This document shows, piece after piece, positions 1 to 8,823 of a stretch of 64,000 bases of DNA (positions are counted from its first letter, which is position 1; every line of letters starts with the position of its first letter). The notes beneath the pieces were generated by a model that did no database searches, was not told where the DNA came from, and saw only the letters and a program-made list of their open reading frames with translations. The position numbers and the translations under genes were made by a program. This DNA is from Sphaerisporangium sp040685555 (GTDB lineage Bacteria; Actinomycetota; Actinomycetes; Streptosporangiales; Streptosporangiaceae): contig NZ_JBFBIK010000033.1 in NCBI RefSeq assembly GCF_040685555.1, positions 5,758 through 69,757 of the forward strand, read 5' to 3'.

Positions 1-51
1 TCACCCGAGTCAAGGTGCTGCGGTCGCGCGAGGGCGGGCGGCCAGGCGGTA

Positions 52-65
52 CCAAGAATTCTTGG
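52..65. promoter_or_regulatory. 14-bp perfect palindrome, possible operator
   Basis: A perfect inverted repeat, CCAAGAATTCTTGG, lies in otherwise featureless sequence at the left edge. It has no loop and no T-tract, so it looks more like a dimeric repressor site than a terminator. The gene it would control lies outside the window to the left or is not recognisable. Its function is a guess. Confidence 0.25.
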
Positions 66-223
66 CCCCTGACTAGGTGCGTTTCCTGCTCAAGCCTTGC
101 CCGCCCCGTACCGACCCGGCCGCGGTTCAGGAGGACAGCCTGAAAGTTGCACGCAGCCCACGAATCCGGCCTCTCGGCCGCACGGCGACCTGCAGATCGA
201 CTTCAGAGTCCCGTGAGGATACA

Positions 224-261
224 GCGAACCCCGCCGCCCAGAGGAGGGAGACGGGGTTCGC
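224..261 (-). terminator. Hairpin downstream of the acyl-CoA dehydrogenase gene
   Basis: The arms GCGAACCCCG (224-233) and CGGGGTTCGC (252-261) are exact inverse complements around an 18-nt loop. They lie just beyond the stop of the minus-strand acyl-CoA dehydrogenase gene. There is no clear U-tract, which is common for actinomycete terminators. Confidence 0.5.
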
Positions 262-274
262 GCATTTCAGGGGT

Positions 275-1438
275 TTACTTGAGGAGCTGGCGGGCCATGA
301 CCATGCGCTGGATCTGGTTGGTGCCCTCGTAGATCTGGGTGATCTTGGCGTCGCGCATCATGCGCTCTACCGGGTAGTCGCGGGTGTAGCCGTAGCCGCC
401 GAGGAGCTGGACGGCGTCGGTGGTGATCTCCATGGCGGCGTCGGAGGCGGCGCACTTGGCGGCGCTGGAGAAGAAGGTGAGGTCGGCCACCTTCTGGCCG
501 TGCATGCCGAGCTCGGACTTGGCCGCCGCCGCGTACGTGAGCTGCCGGGCGGCCTCCAGCTTCATCGCCATGTCGGCGACCATGAACTGCAGCCCCTGGA
601 ACTCGGCGATGGGCTTGCCGAACTGCTTGCGCTCCTTGACGTACCCGATGGCGTAGTCGAGGGCGCCCTGGGCGATGCCGAGGGCCTGGGCGGCGATGGT
701 GATGCGCGTGTGGTCGAGGGTGGCGAGGGCGGTCTTGAAGCCCGTGCCCTCCTCGCCGATCATGCGGTCGGCGGGGATCCGCACGTTCTCCAGGATGACC
801 TGCCGGGTGGGCGATCCCTTGATCCCCAGCTTCCTCTCCTTGGCGCCGAAGCTCACGCCCTCGTCGTCCTTCTCGACGACGAACGCGGAGATGCCCCGGG
901 CGCCGGCCCCCGGGTCGGTGACGGCCATGACCGTGTAGAACTCCGACACGCCCGCGTTGGTGATCCACATCTTCGTGCCGTTGAGCACGTAGTGGTCGCC
1001 GTCGCGGACCGCGCGCGTCTTCATCGCGGCGGCGTCGGAGCCGGCCTCGGGCTCGGACAGGGCGTACGAGAACATGCCCTCACCGCGCGCCACGGGGGCC
1101 AGGTAGCGCTGCTTGAGCTCCTCGGAGGCGGACAGCAGCAGCGGCACCGTGCCGAGCTTGTTGACGGCCGGGATCAGGGAGGACGACGCGCATGCCCGCG
1201 CGACCTCCTCGATTACGATCACGGTGGCGAGCGCGTCGGCCCCGGCCCCGCCATACTGCTCAGGGATGTGCACGGCGTGCAGCTCGGCGGCGACGAGTGC
1301 CTTGTACGCCTCCCACGGGAACTCGCCGTTCTCGTCGACGGCGGCGGCGTGCGAGGCGATCTTCTCATCGGAGAGTGCCCGCACGGTCTCGCGCAGCATC
1401 TCGTGCTCTTCGGCGGGCGCGTAGAGAGGGAAGCTCAT
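275..1438 (-). CDS. Acyl-CoA dehydrogenase
   Basis: This is a flavin (FAD) acyl-CoA dehydrogenase of about 387 residues, the usual length for the short/medium-chain family. It would catalyse alpha,beta-dehydrogenation of acyl-CoA in beta-oxidation or branched amino-acid breakdown and pass electrons to ETF. The flavin-binding segments (YALSEPEAGSDA, MWITNAG) are present. The C-terminal QIYEGTNQIQR carries the expected catalytic Glu, near residue 371. The chosen ATG sits 6 nt after a TAGTAT -10 element, suggesting a leaderless transcript; a TTG two codons upstream (1444) is an alternative start. The gene stands alone and is divergent from the UDP-glucose dehydrogenase gene. The exact acyl substrate cannot be told from sequence. 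Confidence 0.93.
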   Translation of the reverse strand: MSFPLYAPAEEHEMLRETVRALSDEKIASHAAAVDENGEFPWEAYKALVAAELHAVHIPEQYGGAGADALATVIVIEEVARACASSSLIPAVNKLGTVPLLLSASEELKQRYLAPVARGEGMFSYALSEPEAGSDAAAMKTRAVRDGDHYVLNGTKMWITNAGVSEFYTVMAVTDPGAGARGISAFVVEKDDEGVSFGAKERKLGIKGSPTRQVILENVRIPADRMIGEEGTGFKTALATLDHTRITIAAQALGIAQGALDYAIGYVKERKQFGKPIAEFQGLQFMVADMAMKLEAARQLTYAAAAKSELGMHGQKVADLTFFSSAAKCAASDAAMEITTDAVQLLGGYGYTRDYPVERMMRDAKITQIYEGTNQIQRMVMARQLLK

Positions 1439-1444
1439 GGACAA

Positions 1445-1458
1445 ATACTAGGACGTCC
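1445..1458 (-). promoter_or_regulatory. Probable leaderless promoter with adjacent palindrome (acyl-CoA dehydrogenase)
   Basis: Read on the minus strand, the sequence is GGACGTCC TAGTAT TTGTCC ATG. The hexamer TAGTAT fits the actinobacterial TAnnnT -10 and is 6 nt from the ATG, so transcription would begin at or beside the start codon. The 8-bp palindrome GGACGTCC abuts the -10 and could be an operator. No experimental support exists here. Confidence 0.4.
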
Positions 1459-1613
1459 AACAATACGGTGGCCGAAGCAGGGGTATATGGAAGTCACCCC
1501 TCCGGCGAAATGTCCCATTTGTACTGTTGCAGGAGGTAGGGAGCCCGGTAACATGCCTCGGCAACGTAACGGTAAAGATGGGGTCGACAGCCGTACATGG
1601 AAGGAGCACGCTC

Positions 1614-2933
1614 GTGTCCTATCGCCTGACGGTCCTGGGGACCGGATACTTGGGTGCCACGCACGCGGCGTGCATGGCCGCGCTGGGCTACGAAGTGCTG
1701 GGGCTGGACGTGGATCCGGCGAAGGTGGCCAGCCTGCAGGCGGGCGAGCTTCCCATCCACGAGCCCGAGCTGGAGGAGCTGCTCCAGCGCGGGCTGGAGT
1801 CGGGGCGGCTACGCTTCACGACCTCCTACGAGGAGGCCGCCGAGTTCGGCGACGTGCATTTCGTCTGCGTGGGAACCCCGCAGAAGAAGGGCGAGTACGC
1901 GGCCGACGTGTCCTACCTGGACGCCGTCGTCGAGTCGCTCGCCCCTTACCTCACCCGTGAGTGCCTGGTCATCGGCAAATCGACCGTACCGGTCGGCACC
2001 GCCCAGCGCCTCGCCGACAAGCTCGTACGGCTCTCGCCGGCCGGTGAGCTGGTGGAGCTCGCGTGGAACCCCGAGTTCCTGCGCGAGGGCTTCGCCGTGC
2101 GGGACACCATGCATCCCGATCGCATCGTGCTCGGCGTCGTCTCGGACAAGGCCGAAAAGGTCATGCGCGAGGTGTATGAACCCATGCTGGCGGAGGGCAC
2201 TCCTCTGATCATCACGGACTACCCGACCGCCGAGCTGGTCAAGGTGGCGGCCAACGCCTTCCTGGCCACCAAGATCTCCTTCATCAACGCGATGGCCGAG
2301 GTCTGCGAGGCGGCGCACGCCGACGTCAAGGATCTGTCGCTCGCGCTGTCGTTCGACGAGCGCATCGGCGGCCGGTTTCTCAACCCCGGCCTCGGCTTCG
2401 GCGGCGGCTGCCTGCCCAAGGACATCCGGGCGTTCATGGCACGCGCGGGCGAGCTCGGCGCCGACCAGGCGCTGACGTTCCTCCGCGAGGTGGACGCGAT
2501 CAACATGCGCCGCCGGGCCCGCATGGTCGACCTGGCCCGCGAGCTGGCGGGCGGCTCGTTCCGCGGCTGTACGGTCGGGGTGCTCGGGGCGGCCTTCAAG
2601 CCCAACTCCGACGACATCCGCGACTCCCCGGCGCTGGACGTGGCCGTGAAGATCCGCGAGCAGGGCGGCAAGGTCACCATCTACGACCCGGTGGCGCTCG
2701 CCAACGCCCGCAGGGCCCATCCGACCCTCGGCTTCGGCTCCTCGGCGCTGGACGCCGCGCGCGGCGCGCACGTCGTGCTGCTGCTGACCGAATGGCAGGA
2801 GTTCATCGACCTCGACCCCGAGAAGCTGGGCGGCGTCGTGGCCGCCCGCAAGATCGTGGACGGCCGCAACGCGCTGGACGCCGAGACCTGGCGCGCCTCG
2901 GGCTGGCACTACCGCGCGCTGGGCCGCCCCTAG
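1614..2933 (+). CDS. ugd: UDP-glucose 6-dehydrogenase
   Basis: This protein of about 439 residues oxidises UDP-glucose twice with NAD+ to give UDP-glucuronate, a precursor for surface polysaccharides and glycosylation. The N-terminal Rossmann motif GTGYLG (residues 9-14) binds NAD. The active-site loop GFGGGCLPKD carries the catalytic Cys near residue 266. The C-terminal UDP-binding domain is complete (FKPNSDDIRDSPA). The GTG start is chosen because AAGGAG (1601-1606) lies 7 nt upstream; longer in-frame extensions lack a ribosome site. The related GDP-mannose dehydrogenase is possible, but the motifs and length fit Ugd best. Confidence 0.93.
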   Translation: MSYRLTVLGTGYLGATHAACMAALGYEVLGLDVDPAKVASLQAGELPIHEPELEELLQRGLESGRLRFTTSYEEAAEFGDVHFVCVGTPQKKGEYAADVSYLDAVVESLAPYLTRECLVIGKSTVPVGTAQRLADKLVRLSPAGELVELAWNPEFLREGFAVRDTMHPDRIVLGVVSDKAEKVMREVYEPMLAEGTPLIITDYPTAELVKVAANAFLATKISFINAMAEVCEAAHADVKDLSLALSFDERIGGRFLNPGLGFGGGCLPKDIRAFMARAGELGADQALTFLREVDAINMRRRARMVDLARELAGGSFRGCTVGVLGAAFKPNSDDIRDSPALDVAVKIREQGGKVTIYDPVALANARRAHPTLGFGSSALDAARGAHVVLLLTEWQEFIDLDPEKLGGVVAARKIVDGRNALDAETWRASGWHYRALGRP

Positions 2934-2946
2934 CTTCAGGCCGTTC

Positions 2947-3474
2947 TCAGCCGGTCGGGCCGGGGCCTCCCAGGGTCTCGGCCTCCACGCGGAGCCGGGC
3001 GCCCTTGGCGTGCGCCTGGTCCCTCAGAGCGGCCTGGAAGCCGGTCATCTTCGAGCGCAGCTCCTCGGAGGCCGCACCGAGGATGCGCACGGCGAGCAGC
3101 CCGGCGTTGCGGGCGCCGCCGATCGCCACGGTGGCCACCGGCACCCCCGCGGGCATCTGCACGATGGACAGCAGCGAATCCATGCCGTCGAGGTACTTCA
3201 GCGGCACCGGCACGCCGATGACCGGGAGCGGGGTCACGGCCGCGAGCATGCCAGGCAGGTGAGCGGCTCCCCCGGCGCCCGCGATGATCACGCGGAGCCC
3301 CCGGGACGCCGCCTGCTCGCCGTAGGCGATCATCTCCTGGGGCATGCGGTGCGCGGAGACCACGTCGGCCTCGAAGGGGACGCCGAACTCGCCCAGCGCC
3401 TCGGCCGCGAGCCGCATCACCGGCCAGTCGGAGTCGCTGCCCATCACGATGCCGACCACAGGACTCGCGGCCAT
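2947..3474 (-). CDS. purE: N5-carboxyaminoimidazole ribonucleotide mutase PurE
   Basis: This is a class I PurE of about 175 residues. It converts N5-CAIR, the product of PurK, to CAIR in de novo purine synthesis. The signature phosphate and substrate loops are present: MGSDSDWPVM near the N-terminus, SAHRMP around residue 40 and the AGGAAHLPG loop. The start codon overlaps the purK stop by one base (TGATG), so translation is almost certainly coupled to purK. The ugd gene converges on it from the left. Confidence 0.96.
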   Translation of the reverse strand: MAASPVVGIVMGSDSDWPVMRLAAEALGEFGVPFEADVVSAHRMPQEMIAYGEQAASRGLRVIIAGAGGAAHLPGMLAAVTPLPVIGVPVPLKYLDGMDSLLSIVQMPAGVPVATVAIGGARNAGLLAVRILGAASEELRSKMTGFQAALRDQAHAKGARLRVEAETLGGPGPTG

Positions 3475-4643
3475 CAGACGTACTCCCCCGTGGCCAGGTG
3501 GACGGCGGCGTGGCGGGCGCGGGCCCGTACCTCGTCGAGGTCGGTGCCGAGCGCGGTGACGTGTCCGATCTTCCGGCCGGGCCGCACCTCCTTGCCGTAA
3601 AAGTGGATCTTCACGCCCGGATCGTGGGCCATCACGTGCTCGTACCGGCCGAAGAGGCCGGGATCGTCCCCGCCGAGCACGTTGACCATGACCACGACGG
3701 GCGCCGCCGGGGCGGGCGAGCCCAGTGGCAGGTCGAGGACGGCGCGCAGGTGCTGCTCGAACTGGGAGGTGCGGGCGCCCTCGATGGTCCAGTGGCCGCT
3801 GTTGTGCGGGCGCATCGCCAGCTCGTTCACCATGATCGTGCCGCCCGGGAGCTGGAACATCTCCACCGCGAGCAGGCCGGTGACGCCCAGCTCGTTGGCG
3901 ATCTGGAGCGCGGTGTGCTGTGCCACCGCGGCGTCCTCAGGGTCGAGCCTCGGCGCGGGCGCGATGACCTCGACGCAGATGCCGTCCCGCTGGACGGTCT
4001 CCACCACCGGGTAGCTGACCCCCTGGCCGTGCGGCGACCGCGCCACCAGGACGGCGAGCTCGCGCTCGAAGGGCACGAACGCCTCGGCCATCAGCTCGGT
4101 GCCGCTGGCCAGCACCTCGGTGACCTCCTCCACGGAGGAACAGACCCAGACGCCCCGGCCGTCGTAGCCGCCGCGCACGGCCTTGAGCACGATCGGCCAG
4201 CCGTGCTCCTTGCCGAAGCCCTCAAGGTCGTCGGCGGACGAGACCCGGGCCCACGCGGGGCAGGGGACGCCGATCGCGGTGAGCCGCTCGCGCATCACGG
4301 CCTTGTCCTGCGCGTGCACGAGCGCCTCGGCCCCCGGGTGTACGGCGAGGCCTTCGGCGGCGAGGGCCTGGACGTGGCCGGTGGGCACGTGCTCGTGGTC
4401 GAAGGTGATCGCGTCGCAGCCGGCGGCGAACTCGCGCAGCACGGTGAGGTCGCGGTAGTCGCCGAGCCGCGTGTCGGCGATCACGCGGGCGGCGCTCTCG
4501 TCGAGGGAGTTGGCGAGGACGCGCAGCTCGACGCCGAGCGCGATGGCCGCCTGCTGGGTCATGCGGGCGAGCTGGCCCGCGCCGACCATGCCGACGACGG
4601 GCCCGATGGGAGGCGTTTCGCCCCTGGTCACAACACTGGTCAC
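3474..4643 (-). CDS. purK: N5-carboxyaminoimidazole ribonucleotide synthase PurK
   Basis: This ATP-grasp ligase of about 389 residues carboxylates AIR with bicarbonate and ATP to give N5-CAIR, the substrate of PurE encoded immediately downstream. It shows the N-terminal GMVGAGQLARM motif, the ATP-grasp lysine and glycine loop (VLKAVRGGYDGRGVWV) and the catalytic NELAMRPHNSGHWTIE segment. Two GTG starts are possible, 12 nt apart (4643 and 4631), each inside a copy of GGTCACAA. A TAGGGT hexamer 8 nt before the first one suggests leaderless expression. Confidence 0.95.
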   Translation of the reverse strand: MTSVVTRGETPPIGPVVGMVGAGQLARMTQQAAIALGVELRVLANSLDESAARVIADTRLGDYRDLTVLREFAAGCDAITFDHEHVPTGHVQALAAEGLAVHPGAEALVHAQDKAVMRERLTAIGVPCPAWARVSSADDLEGFGKEHGWPIVLKAVRGGYDGRGVWVCSSVEEVTEVLASGTELMAEAFVPFERELAVLVARSPHGQGVSYPVVETVQRDGICVEVIAPAPRLDPEDAAVAQHTALQIANELGVTGLLAVEMFQLPGGTIMVNELAMRPHNSGHWTIEGARTSQFEQHLRAVLDLPLGSPAPAAPVVVMVNVLGGDDPGLFGRYEHVMAHDPGVKIHFYGKEVRPGRKIGHVTALGTDLDEVRARARHAAVHLATGEYV

Positions 4644-4717
4644 AAGCTCAAACCCTACCCAGGACCATCAGGTGGCCGTGATGTCGGCCGGTCCGCCGTA
4701 CGCGGACCCCGCGAGGG

Positions 4718-5665
4718 TCAGGCGGTGATGTCGGCGAGGCCTCTGGTCATCGCCACGGTGGTCAGCTTCCCGTCGGCGGTGACCTTGGTCGCGAGGAGGA
4801 CCACCTCACTGGCGTGGATGGCCTTGACTCCGGCCTTGCCGGTGAAGGCACGCACGGCGTCCGCGCCGAAGAGGGGGTGGGCGAGCCTGCGCGCGCCCGT
4901 CTTCTGGATGTACATGATCTTGAGGGCGTGGAAGACCAGCGCGCCGCCGTCGACCAGCCCGAGGGCCCTGGTCTCGGACGGTACGAGCTGGACGTCGGAG
5001 CTGAGCCGGTCGGGCCGTACGATGCCCGGCTTCTTGGTCAGCTCGGTGAGGAGGGCGCGCATCGGGTCACCCGTGGCGAACCGTACGCCGCTCAGCCCCG
5101 CGCGGTCGGAGAGGAAGGCCAGATGCTTCTGCGGCACGAGCCGGGCGCGGACCCCGTCGTCGGGATCGTCGGTGGGCACGGCACGGGTCGTCTGCTGGGC
5201 GTCGAGCTCGGGAGCGTCCCCCAGGAGCCGGATGGGGCCGTACGCGAGCCGCCAGCGCTCCTCCTCGCGGGCGAAGAGGAAGTAGGACGGATGGGGCCGG
5301 TGGGCCAGCGCGACGAACCACGGATGCTCCGCGGCACGGTCGGGCAGGAAATAGTCGACCTTGCTGTAGTCCAGAGGTGCGGGGGCTGGACGGCCGTTCT
5401 TGACCGCCTCGCAGGCACGGGCGCCCAGCTCGCCCTCCGCCGAGGTCGTGAGGAAGGCGACCTTGGCGCAGTCGTGCTTCTTCCAGGCGTCGTCGAGCTC
5501 CTTGAGCAGGGCGAACGCGGTGGCGGCGTCGTCGGGGCCCACGGTCTGGGCGGGGGCGGCCACGGCCTTGGGCGTGGCCGTCCGGTCCGGCTGACCGTCG
5601 GCCTGTGCGCCACAGCCTGTCAGCAGGGCGGCACTGAGTCCAAGAGCGACCAATCGGCGCAGCAC
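4718..5665 (-). CDS. Putative secreted lipoprotein of unknown function
   Basis: The product is about 315 residues. It begins with a lipoprotein signal peptide (VLRRLVALGLSAALLTGC), whose lipobox LLTGC would be cut and lipidated by Lgt/LspA, placing the protein on the outer face of the membrane. The rest is soluble, with no membrane segment. I recognise no catalytic motif; the family resembles uncharacterised actinobacterial secreted proteins. The GTG start (5665) is preferred because GGAGAGG lies about 11 nt upstream and the signal peptide then starts naturally. It converges with nothing and is divergent from the GtrA gene. Confidence 0.8.
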   Translation of the reverse strand: MLRRLVALGLSAALLTGCGAQADGQPDRTATPKAVAAPAQTVGPDDAATAFALLKELDDAWKKHDCAKVAFLTTSAEGELGARACEAVKNGRPAPAPLDYSKVDYFLPDRAAEHPWFVALAHRPHPSYFLFAREEERWRLAYGPIRLLGDAPELDAQQTTRAVPTDDPDDGVRARLVPQKHLAFLSDRAGLSGVRFATGDPMRALLTELTKKPGIVRPDRLSSDVQLVPSETRALGLVDGGALVFHALKIMYIQKTGARRLAHPLFGADAVRAFTGKAGVKAIHASEVVLLATKVTADGKLTTVAMTRGLADITA

Positions 5666-5852
5666 GCTAGGAGCCACCTCTCCAGGGCACACCTGTGCGA
5701 TCTGCGGCGCAGCCTAGCGCACCATGTCAGTTACTACCCGTGAAAGTCCGGATATTTCGCCAATTAGTGTTTTTGACGAGCTTGCGTGACCGGACGCGAG
5801 ATCCGCCGGACCACCGGTAACCTGGGTGCTTCGGAACCTAGGAAGGACTGTT

Positions 5853-6479
5853 GTGCAGCTCATTCGTCGCCTGTATGACAGGTTCTCCTCGCTGTTCCGC
5901 GAGCTCGCCAAGTTCGGCACGGTAGGCGCCGTCGCCTTCGTGGTCGACTTCGGCAGCACCAACCTGCTGCGGTACGGCGTGCAGCTCGGGCCGCTGACCT
6001 CCAAGGTCTTCGCGACCGTGGTCGCCGCCACGCTGGCCTACCTCGCCAACCGTTACTGGACGTGGCGGCACCGCGAGCAGACCGGCCTCGCCCGCGAGTA
6101 CTTCCTGTTCTTCGTGCTCAACGGCATCGGCCTGCTGATCTCGCTGCTCATCATCGGCTTCGTCGAGTACACGCTCAAGATGACCGACCCGTTGAGCTAC
6201 AACATCTCGCTTATCGTCGGCACGGTCCTCGGCACGCTGTTCCGCTTCTGGTCGTACAAGAAGTGGGTCTTCCTGCCGCCGGAGCTGCCCTCTGTCGACC
6301 CGCACACCGGGCTCCCCGAGACGGGCGAGGAGTCGCCCCACACCCCCCACCAGGGTTCACAGGGTACCGTGCCACCGCCGGCCGCTCCGGGCATCCAGCT
6401 GGGGGATCCCGCCCGTCTGAACGGCGACGGCCACCACGCCACCTTCTCGCCCCCGCCGGAGCGGGCCACCAAGCTCTGA
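5853..6479 (+). CDS. GtrA-family membrane protein
   Basis: This protein of about 208 residues has four predicted membrane helices in the GtrA arrangement: VGAVAFVVDFGSTNLL, VFATVVAATLAYLANRYWTW, FLFFVLNGIGLLISLLIIG and the last near residues 115-140. GtrA-like proteins are thought to help move lipid-linked sugars across the membrane for cell-wall or surface glycosylation. The conserved NRYWTWR and RFWSYKKWVF motifs are present. The C-terminal 60 residues are Pro/Gly-rich, presumably cytosolic and disordered. The GTG start is chosen for GGAAGGA (5841-5847), 5 nt upstream. Its substrate is unknown. Confidence 0.88.
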   Translation: MQLIRRLYDRFSSLFRELAKFGTVGAVAFVVDFGSTNLLRYGVQLGPLTSKVFATVVAATLAYLANRYWTWRHREQTGLAREYFLFFVLNGIGLLISLLIIGFVEYTLKMTDPLSYNISLIVGTVLGTLFRFWSYKKWVFLPPELPSVDPHTGLPETGEESPHTPHQGSQGTVPPPAAPGIQLGDPARLNGDGHHATFSPPPERATKL

Positions 6480-6576
6480 GCCGGCACAGACCGCCAAGTT
6501 CTGAGCCTGAGTCTGGTTTGTCAGGCCTGAGCCTGAGCGGTCCTCCAGGCCCTGAACGCGAGCCGGACACCCGGCG

Positions 6577-7848
6577 TCACGCCGGACCGCTGACCACGCG
6601 GTGCCGTGCCGTCTCGTCGGCGGGGCGCAGGAAGAGCGCGAACACCGCCGGTCGCGGCCGCACCAGCTCTAAGCGCCCGCCGTCAGAGGCGGTGAGCGCC
6701 CGGGCCAGCGTCAGCCCGAGCCCCGTACCCCCCGCGCCGCTGACGTTGCGGTCGAACACGCGCGCGCGAAGATGCTCGGGGATCCCCGGCCCCTTGTCGG
6801 CCACCTCGATCACGATGGACTTGTCCGAGCTGCCCGTCGTGATCGTCACCGGGCCGTCGCCGTGCTCCAGGGAGTTCTCCAGTAGCGTCGACACCACCTG
6901 GCTCAGCCCGCCCTTGCTGACGAGCGCGCGCAGGCCGCGCCTTCCTTCGAGATGAAGCGACCGCCTTGACCTGCGGAAGGCCGGCTCCCACTCGGTGATC
7001 TGCTGGCGCAGCACCTCGTCCACAGAGATGGCCTCCGCCTGCGCGTGGCGCTGCCGCCGGGCGGCGGCGAGAAGCTCGTCGATGACGGCGGTGAGCCGCT
7101 CGGCCTGGACGATCGCCGCCTCGCCCTCCTCGCGCACGATCGCGGGCTCGGTGGCGGCGGCCACGATCTCCTCCAGTCGCATGGTCAGCCCCGTGAGGGG
7201 CGTGCGGAGCTGGTGGGAGGCGTCGGTCGCGAACTCGCGCTCGCGGCTCAGCAGGTCGGCGATGCGGGTGGCGCTCCGGTCGAGCACCTCGGCCACCCGA
7301 TCGAGCTCGGGTATGCCGTAGCGGTGCCTGCTCGGCCGGGCGTCACCGGAGCCCAGCCGCTCCGCGATCCTGGCGAGATCCAGGAGCGGCAGGGTGAGCC
7401 GGCGTGACTGCACGACGGCGAGCGACACCGCGACCGCGAGTGCGAGCCCGGCCAGGGCCACGATGAGCAGGAGCCATCCCCGGATGTTCCGTTCGACCTG
7501 GGCTCGGTCACGCGTTATCCGGACATAGACCCCACTCTCGGAATGGGTTTCCTCGGTCATCTGCCGATCGGGGGGCGGCTCCGTACCGACGATGACCGTC
7601 GGGCTGTTGCGAATGAAGATCTGGACATACCTGTTGGGATACTGCCGCTGCAGCTCGTCGGGGTCTATGGGCCGATCCTCGATGCGGGCGTATTCCACCT
7701 GGCTGAGCAGCAGCGTCGCCTGTGCCCTGAGCTGCTGGACCGCCTCGTCGTTGATGAGGCGGGTCACCACCAGACCGAGCGGAACACCCAGGAGCAGGAC
7801 CGCGATGGCCGCGACTACCAAGGTCGAAGACAGCAACCTACGGCGCAT
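6577..7848 (-). CDS. Two-component sensor histidine kinase
   Basis: This membrane kinase of about 423 residues lies just downstream of its response regulator. Membrane helices at about residues 8-28 and 124-145 enclose a short extracytoplasmic sensor loop. HAMP follows, then HisKA with the phospho-acceptor His near residue 212 (SHQLRTPLTGL), and a HATPase domain with N, G1 (DKGPGIPE) and G2 (GTGLGLTLA) boxes. It starts 11 nt after the regulator's stop with no strong ribosome site, implying coupled translation. The input signal is unknown. Confidence 0.93.
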   Translation of the reverse strand: MRRRLLSSTLVVAAIAVLLLGVPLGLVVTRLINDEAVQQLRAQATLLLSQVEYARIEDRPIDPDELQRQYPNRYVQIFIRNSPTVIVGTEPPPDRQMTEETHSESGVYVRITRDRAQVERNIRGWLLLIVALAGLALAVAVSLAVVQSRRLTLPLLDLARIAERLGSGDARPSRHRYGIPELDRVAEVLDRSATRIADLLSREREFATDASHQLRTPLTGLTMRLEEIVAAATEPAIVREEGEAAIVQAERLTAVIDELLAAARRQRHAQAEAISVDEVLRQQITEWEPAFRRSRRSLHLEGRRGLRALVSKGGLSQVVSTLLENSLEHGDGPVTITTGSSDKSIVIEVADKGPGIPEHLRARVFDRNVSGAGGTGLGLTLARALTASDGGRLELVRPRPAVFALFLRPADETARHRVVSGPA

Positions 7849-7859
7849 CTAGCTATGGG

Positions 7860-8528
7860 CTATTCGCGCTCGAACCGGAAGCCAACTCCCCGAACCGTCG
7901 TGATATATCGCGGCTTGGCGGCATCGTCCCCCAGCTTGCGGCGCAGCCACGAGATGTGCATGTCGAGAGTCTTGGTCGAACCCCACCAGTTGGTGTCCCA
8001 CACCTCACGCATGATCTGCTCGCGGGTGACGACCTTGCCGGCGTCGCGTACGAGCACGCGCAACAGGTCGAATTCCTTGGTGGTCAGATGCAGCTCCTTT
8101 TCTCCCATCCAGGCACGCCGCGAGTCGGCGTCGATGCGCACGCCCTGGACCACGGGGGTCTCAGAGGTGCCGCGCCGCAGCAGCGCCCTGACACGGGCCA
8201 GTAGCTCGGCGAGCCGGAACGGCTTGGTCACATAGTCGTCGGCCCCCGCGTCGAGACCGACCACGGTGTCCACCTCGTCGACACGCGCCGTCAGGATCAG
8301 CACGGGCGTGCCGTGCCCTTCGGCGCGAATGCGGCGGGCGACCTCCAGGCCGTCCATTTCCGGTAGGCCCAAGTCAAGCACGATGAGGTCGACGCCCCCG
8401 GACAGAGCCCTTTCCAGGGCCTGCGGGCCATCGGGGCTCACCTCCACCTGATAGCCCTCTCGGCGCAGCGCGCGCGCCAGGGGCTCGGAGATCGAGGTGT
8501 CATCCTCGGCGAGAAGTACGCAGGTCAT
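7860..8528 (-). CDS. OmpR/PhoB-family response regulator
   Basis: This regulator of about 222 residues has a receiver domain (acidic pocket EDD at 8-10, phospho-acceptor Asp52 in VLDLGLP, conserved Lys in VTKPF) followed by a winged-helix DNA-binding domain (TTKEFDLLRVLVRDAGKVVTREQI and the wing YITTVRGVGFRFE). It is the first gene of a two-gene operon with the histidine kinase and presumably controls a cell-envelope or stress regulon. The target genes cannot be inferred from this window. Confidence 0.94.
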   Translation of the reverse strand: MTCVLLAEDDTSISEPLARALRREGYQVEVSPDGPQALERALSGGVDLIVLDLGLPEMDGLEVARRIRAEGHGTPVLILTARVDEVDTVVGLDAGADDYVTKPFRLAELLARVRALLRRGTSETPVVQGVRIDADSRRAWMGEKELHLTTKEFDLLRVLVRDAGKVVTREQIMREVWDTNWWGSTKTLDMHISWLRRKLGDDAAKPRYITTVRGVGFRFERE

Positions 8529-8723
8529 AAAGCGATCGTAGGACCTTAGGCGATCGTTTCCCGGGTACAGCGCGCGGTTTGACTTGTCGTTGACCCAGCA
8601 ATTGACCTGGGCAAAGACGGAGAAAGGGGGATGAGCCCTCCCGCACTACCTGGTACCCCAAGCGCACCAGCTCTATCCGCGCCGAGCGGTCCCGACACGC
8701 CGGGGACACGCCGCGAGACGCCG

Positions 8724-8753
8724 ACGGCCCGCCGGATGAGCCCGGCGGGCCGT
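8724..8753. terminator. Strong GC hairpin between the two-component operon and bfr
   Basis: The 12-bp arms ACGGCCCGCCGG (8724-8735) and CCGGCGGGCCGT (8742-8753) pair perfectly around a 6-nt loop. The hairpin lies downstream of bfr, the minus-strand gene to its right, and upstream of the response-regulator gene. It most likely terminates bfd-bfr transcription. The remaining bases of 8529-8823 show no other gene. Confidence 0.6.
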
Positions 8754-8823
8754 GTCGCGGACGCGGTCTCAGCCACCGGTCTCGGCGACATGAGCAAAAA
8801 TGTCCTAAAAAGTCCCCGGAGGG

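Noticed and set aside
77..1960. Plus-strand frame running through acyl-CoA dehydrogenase into ugd
   Set aside because: It is antisense to one real gene and out of frame with the other; no domain is recognised.
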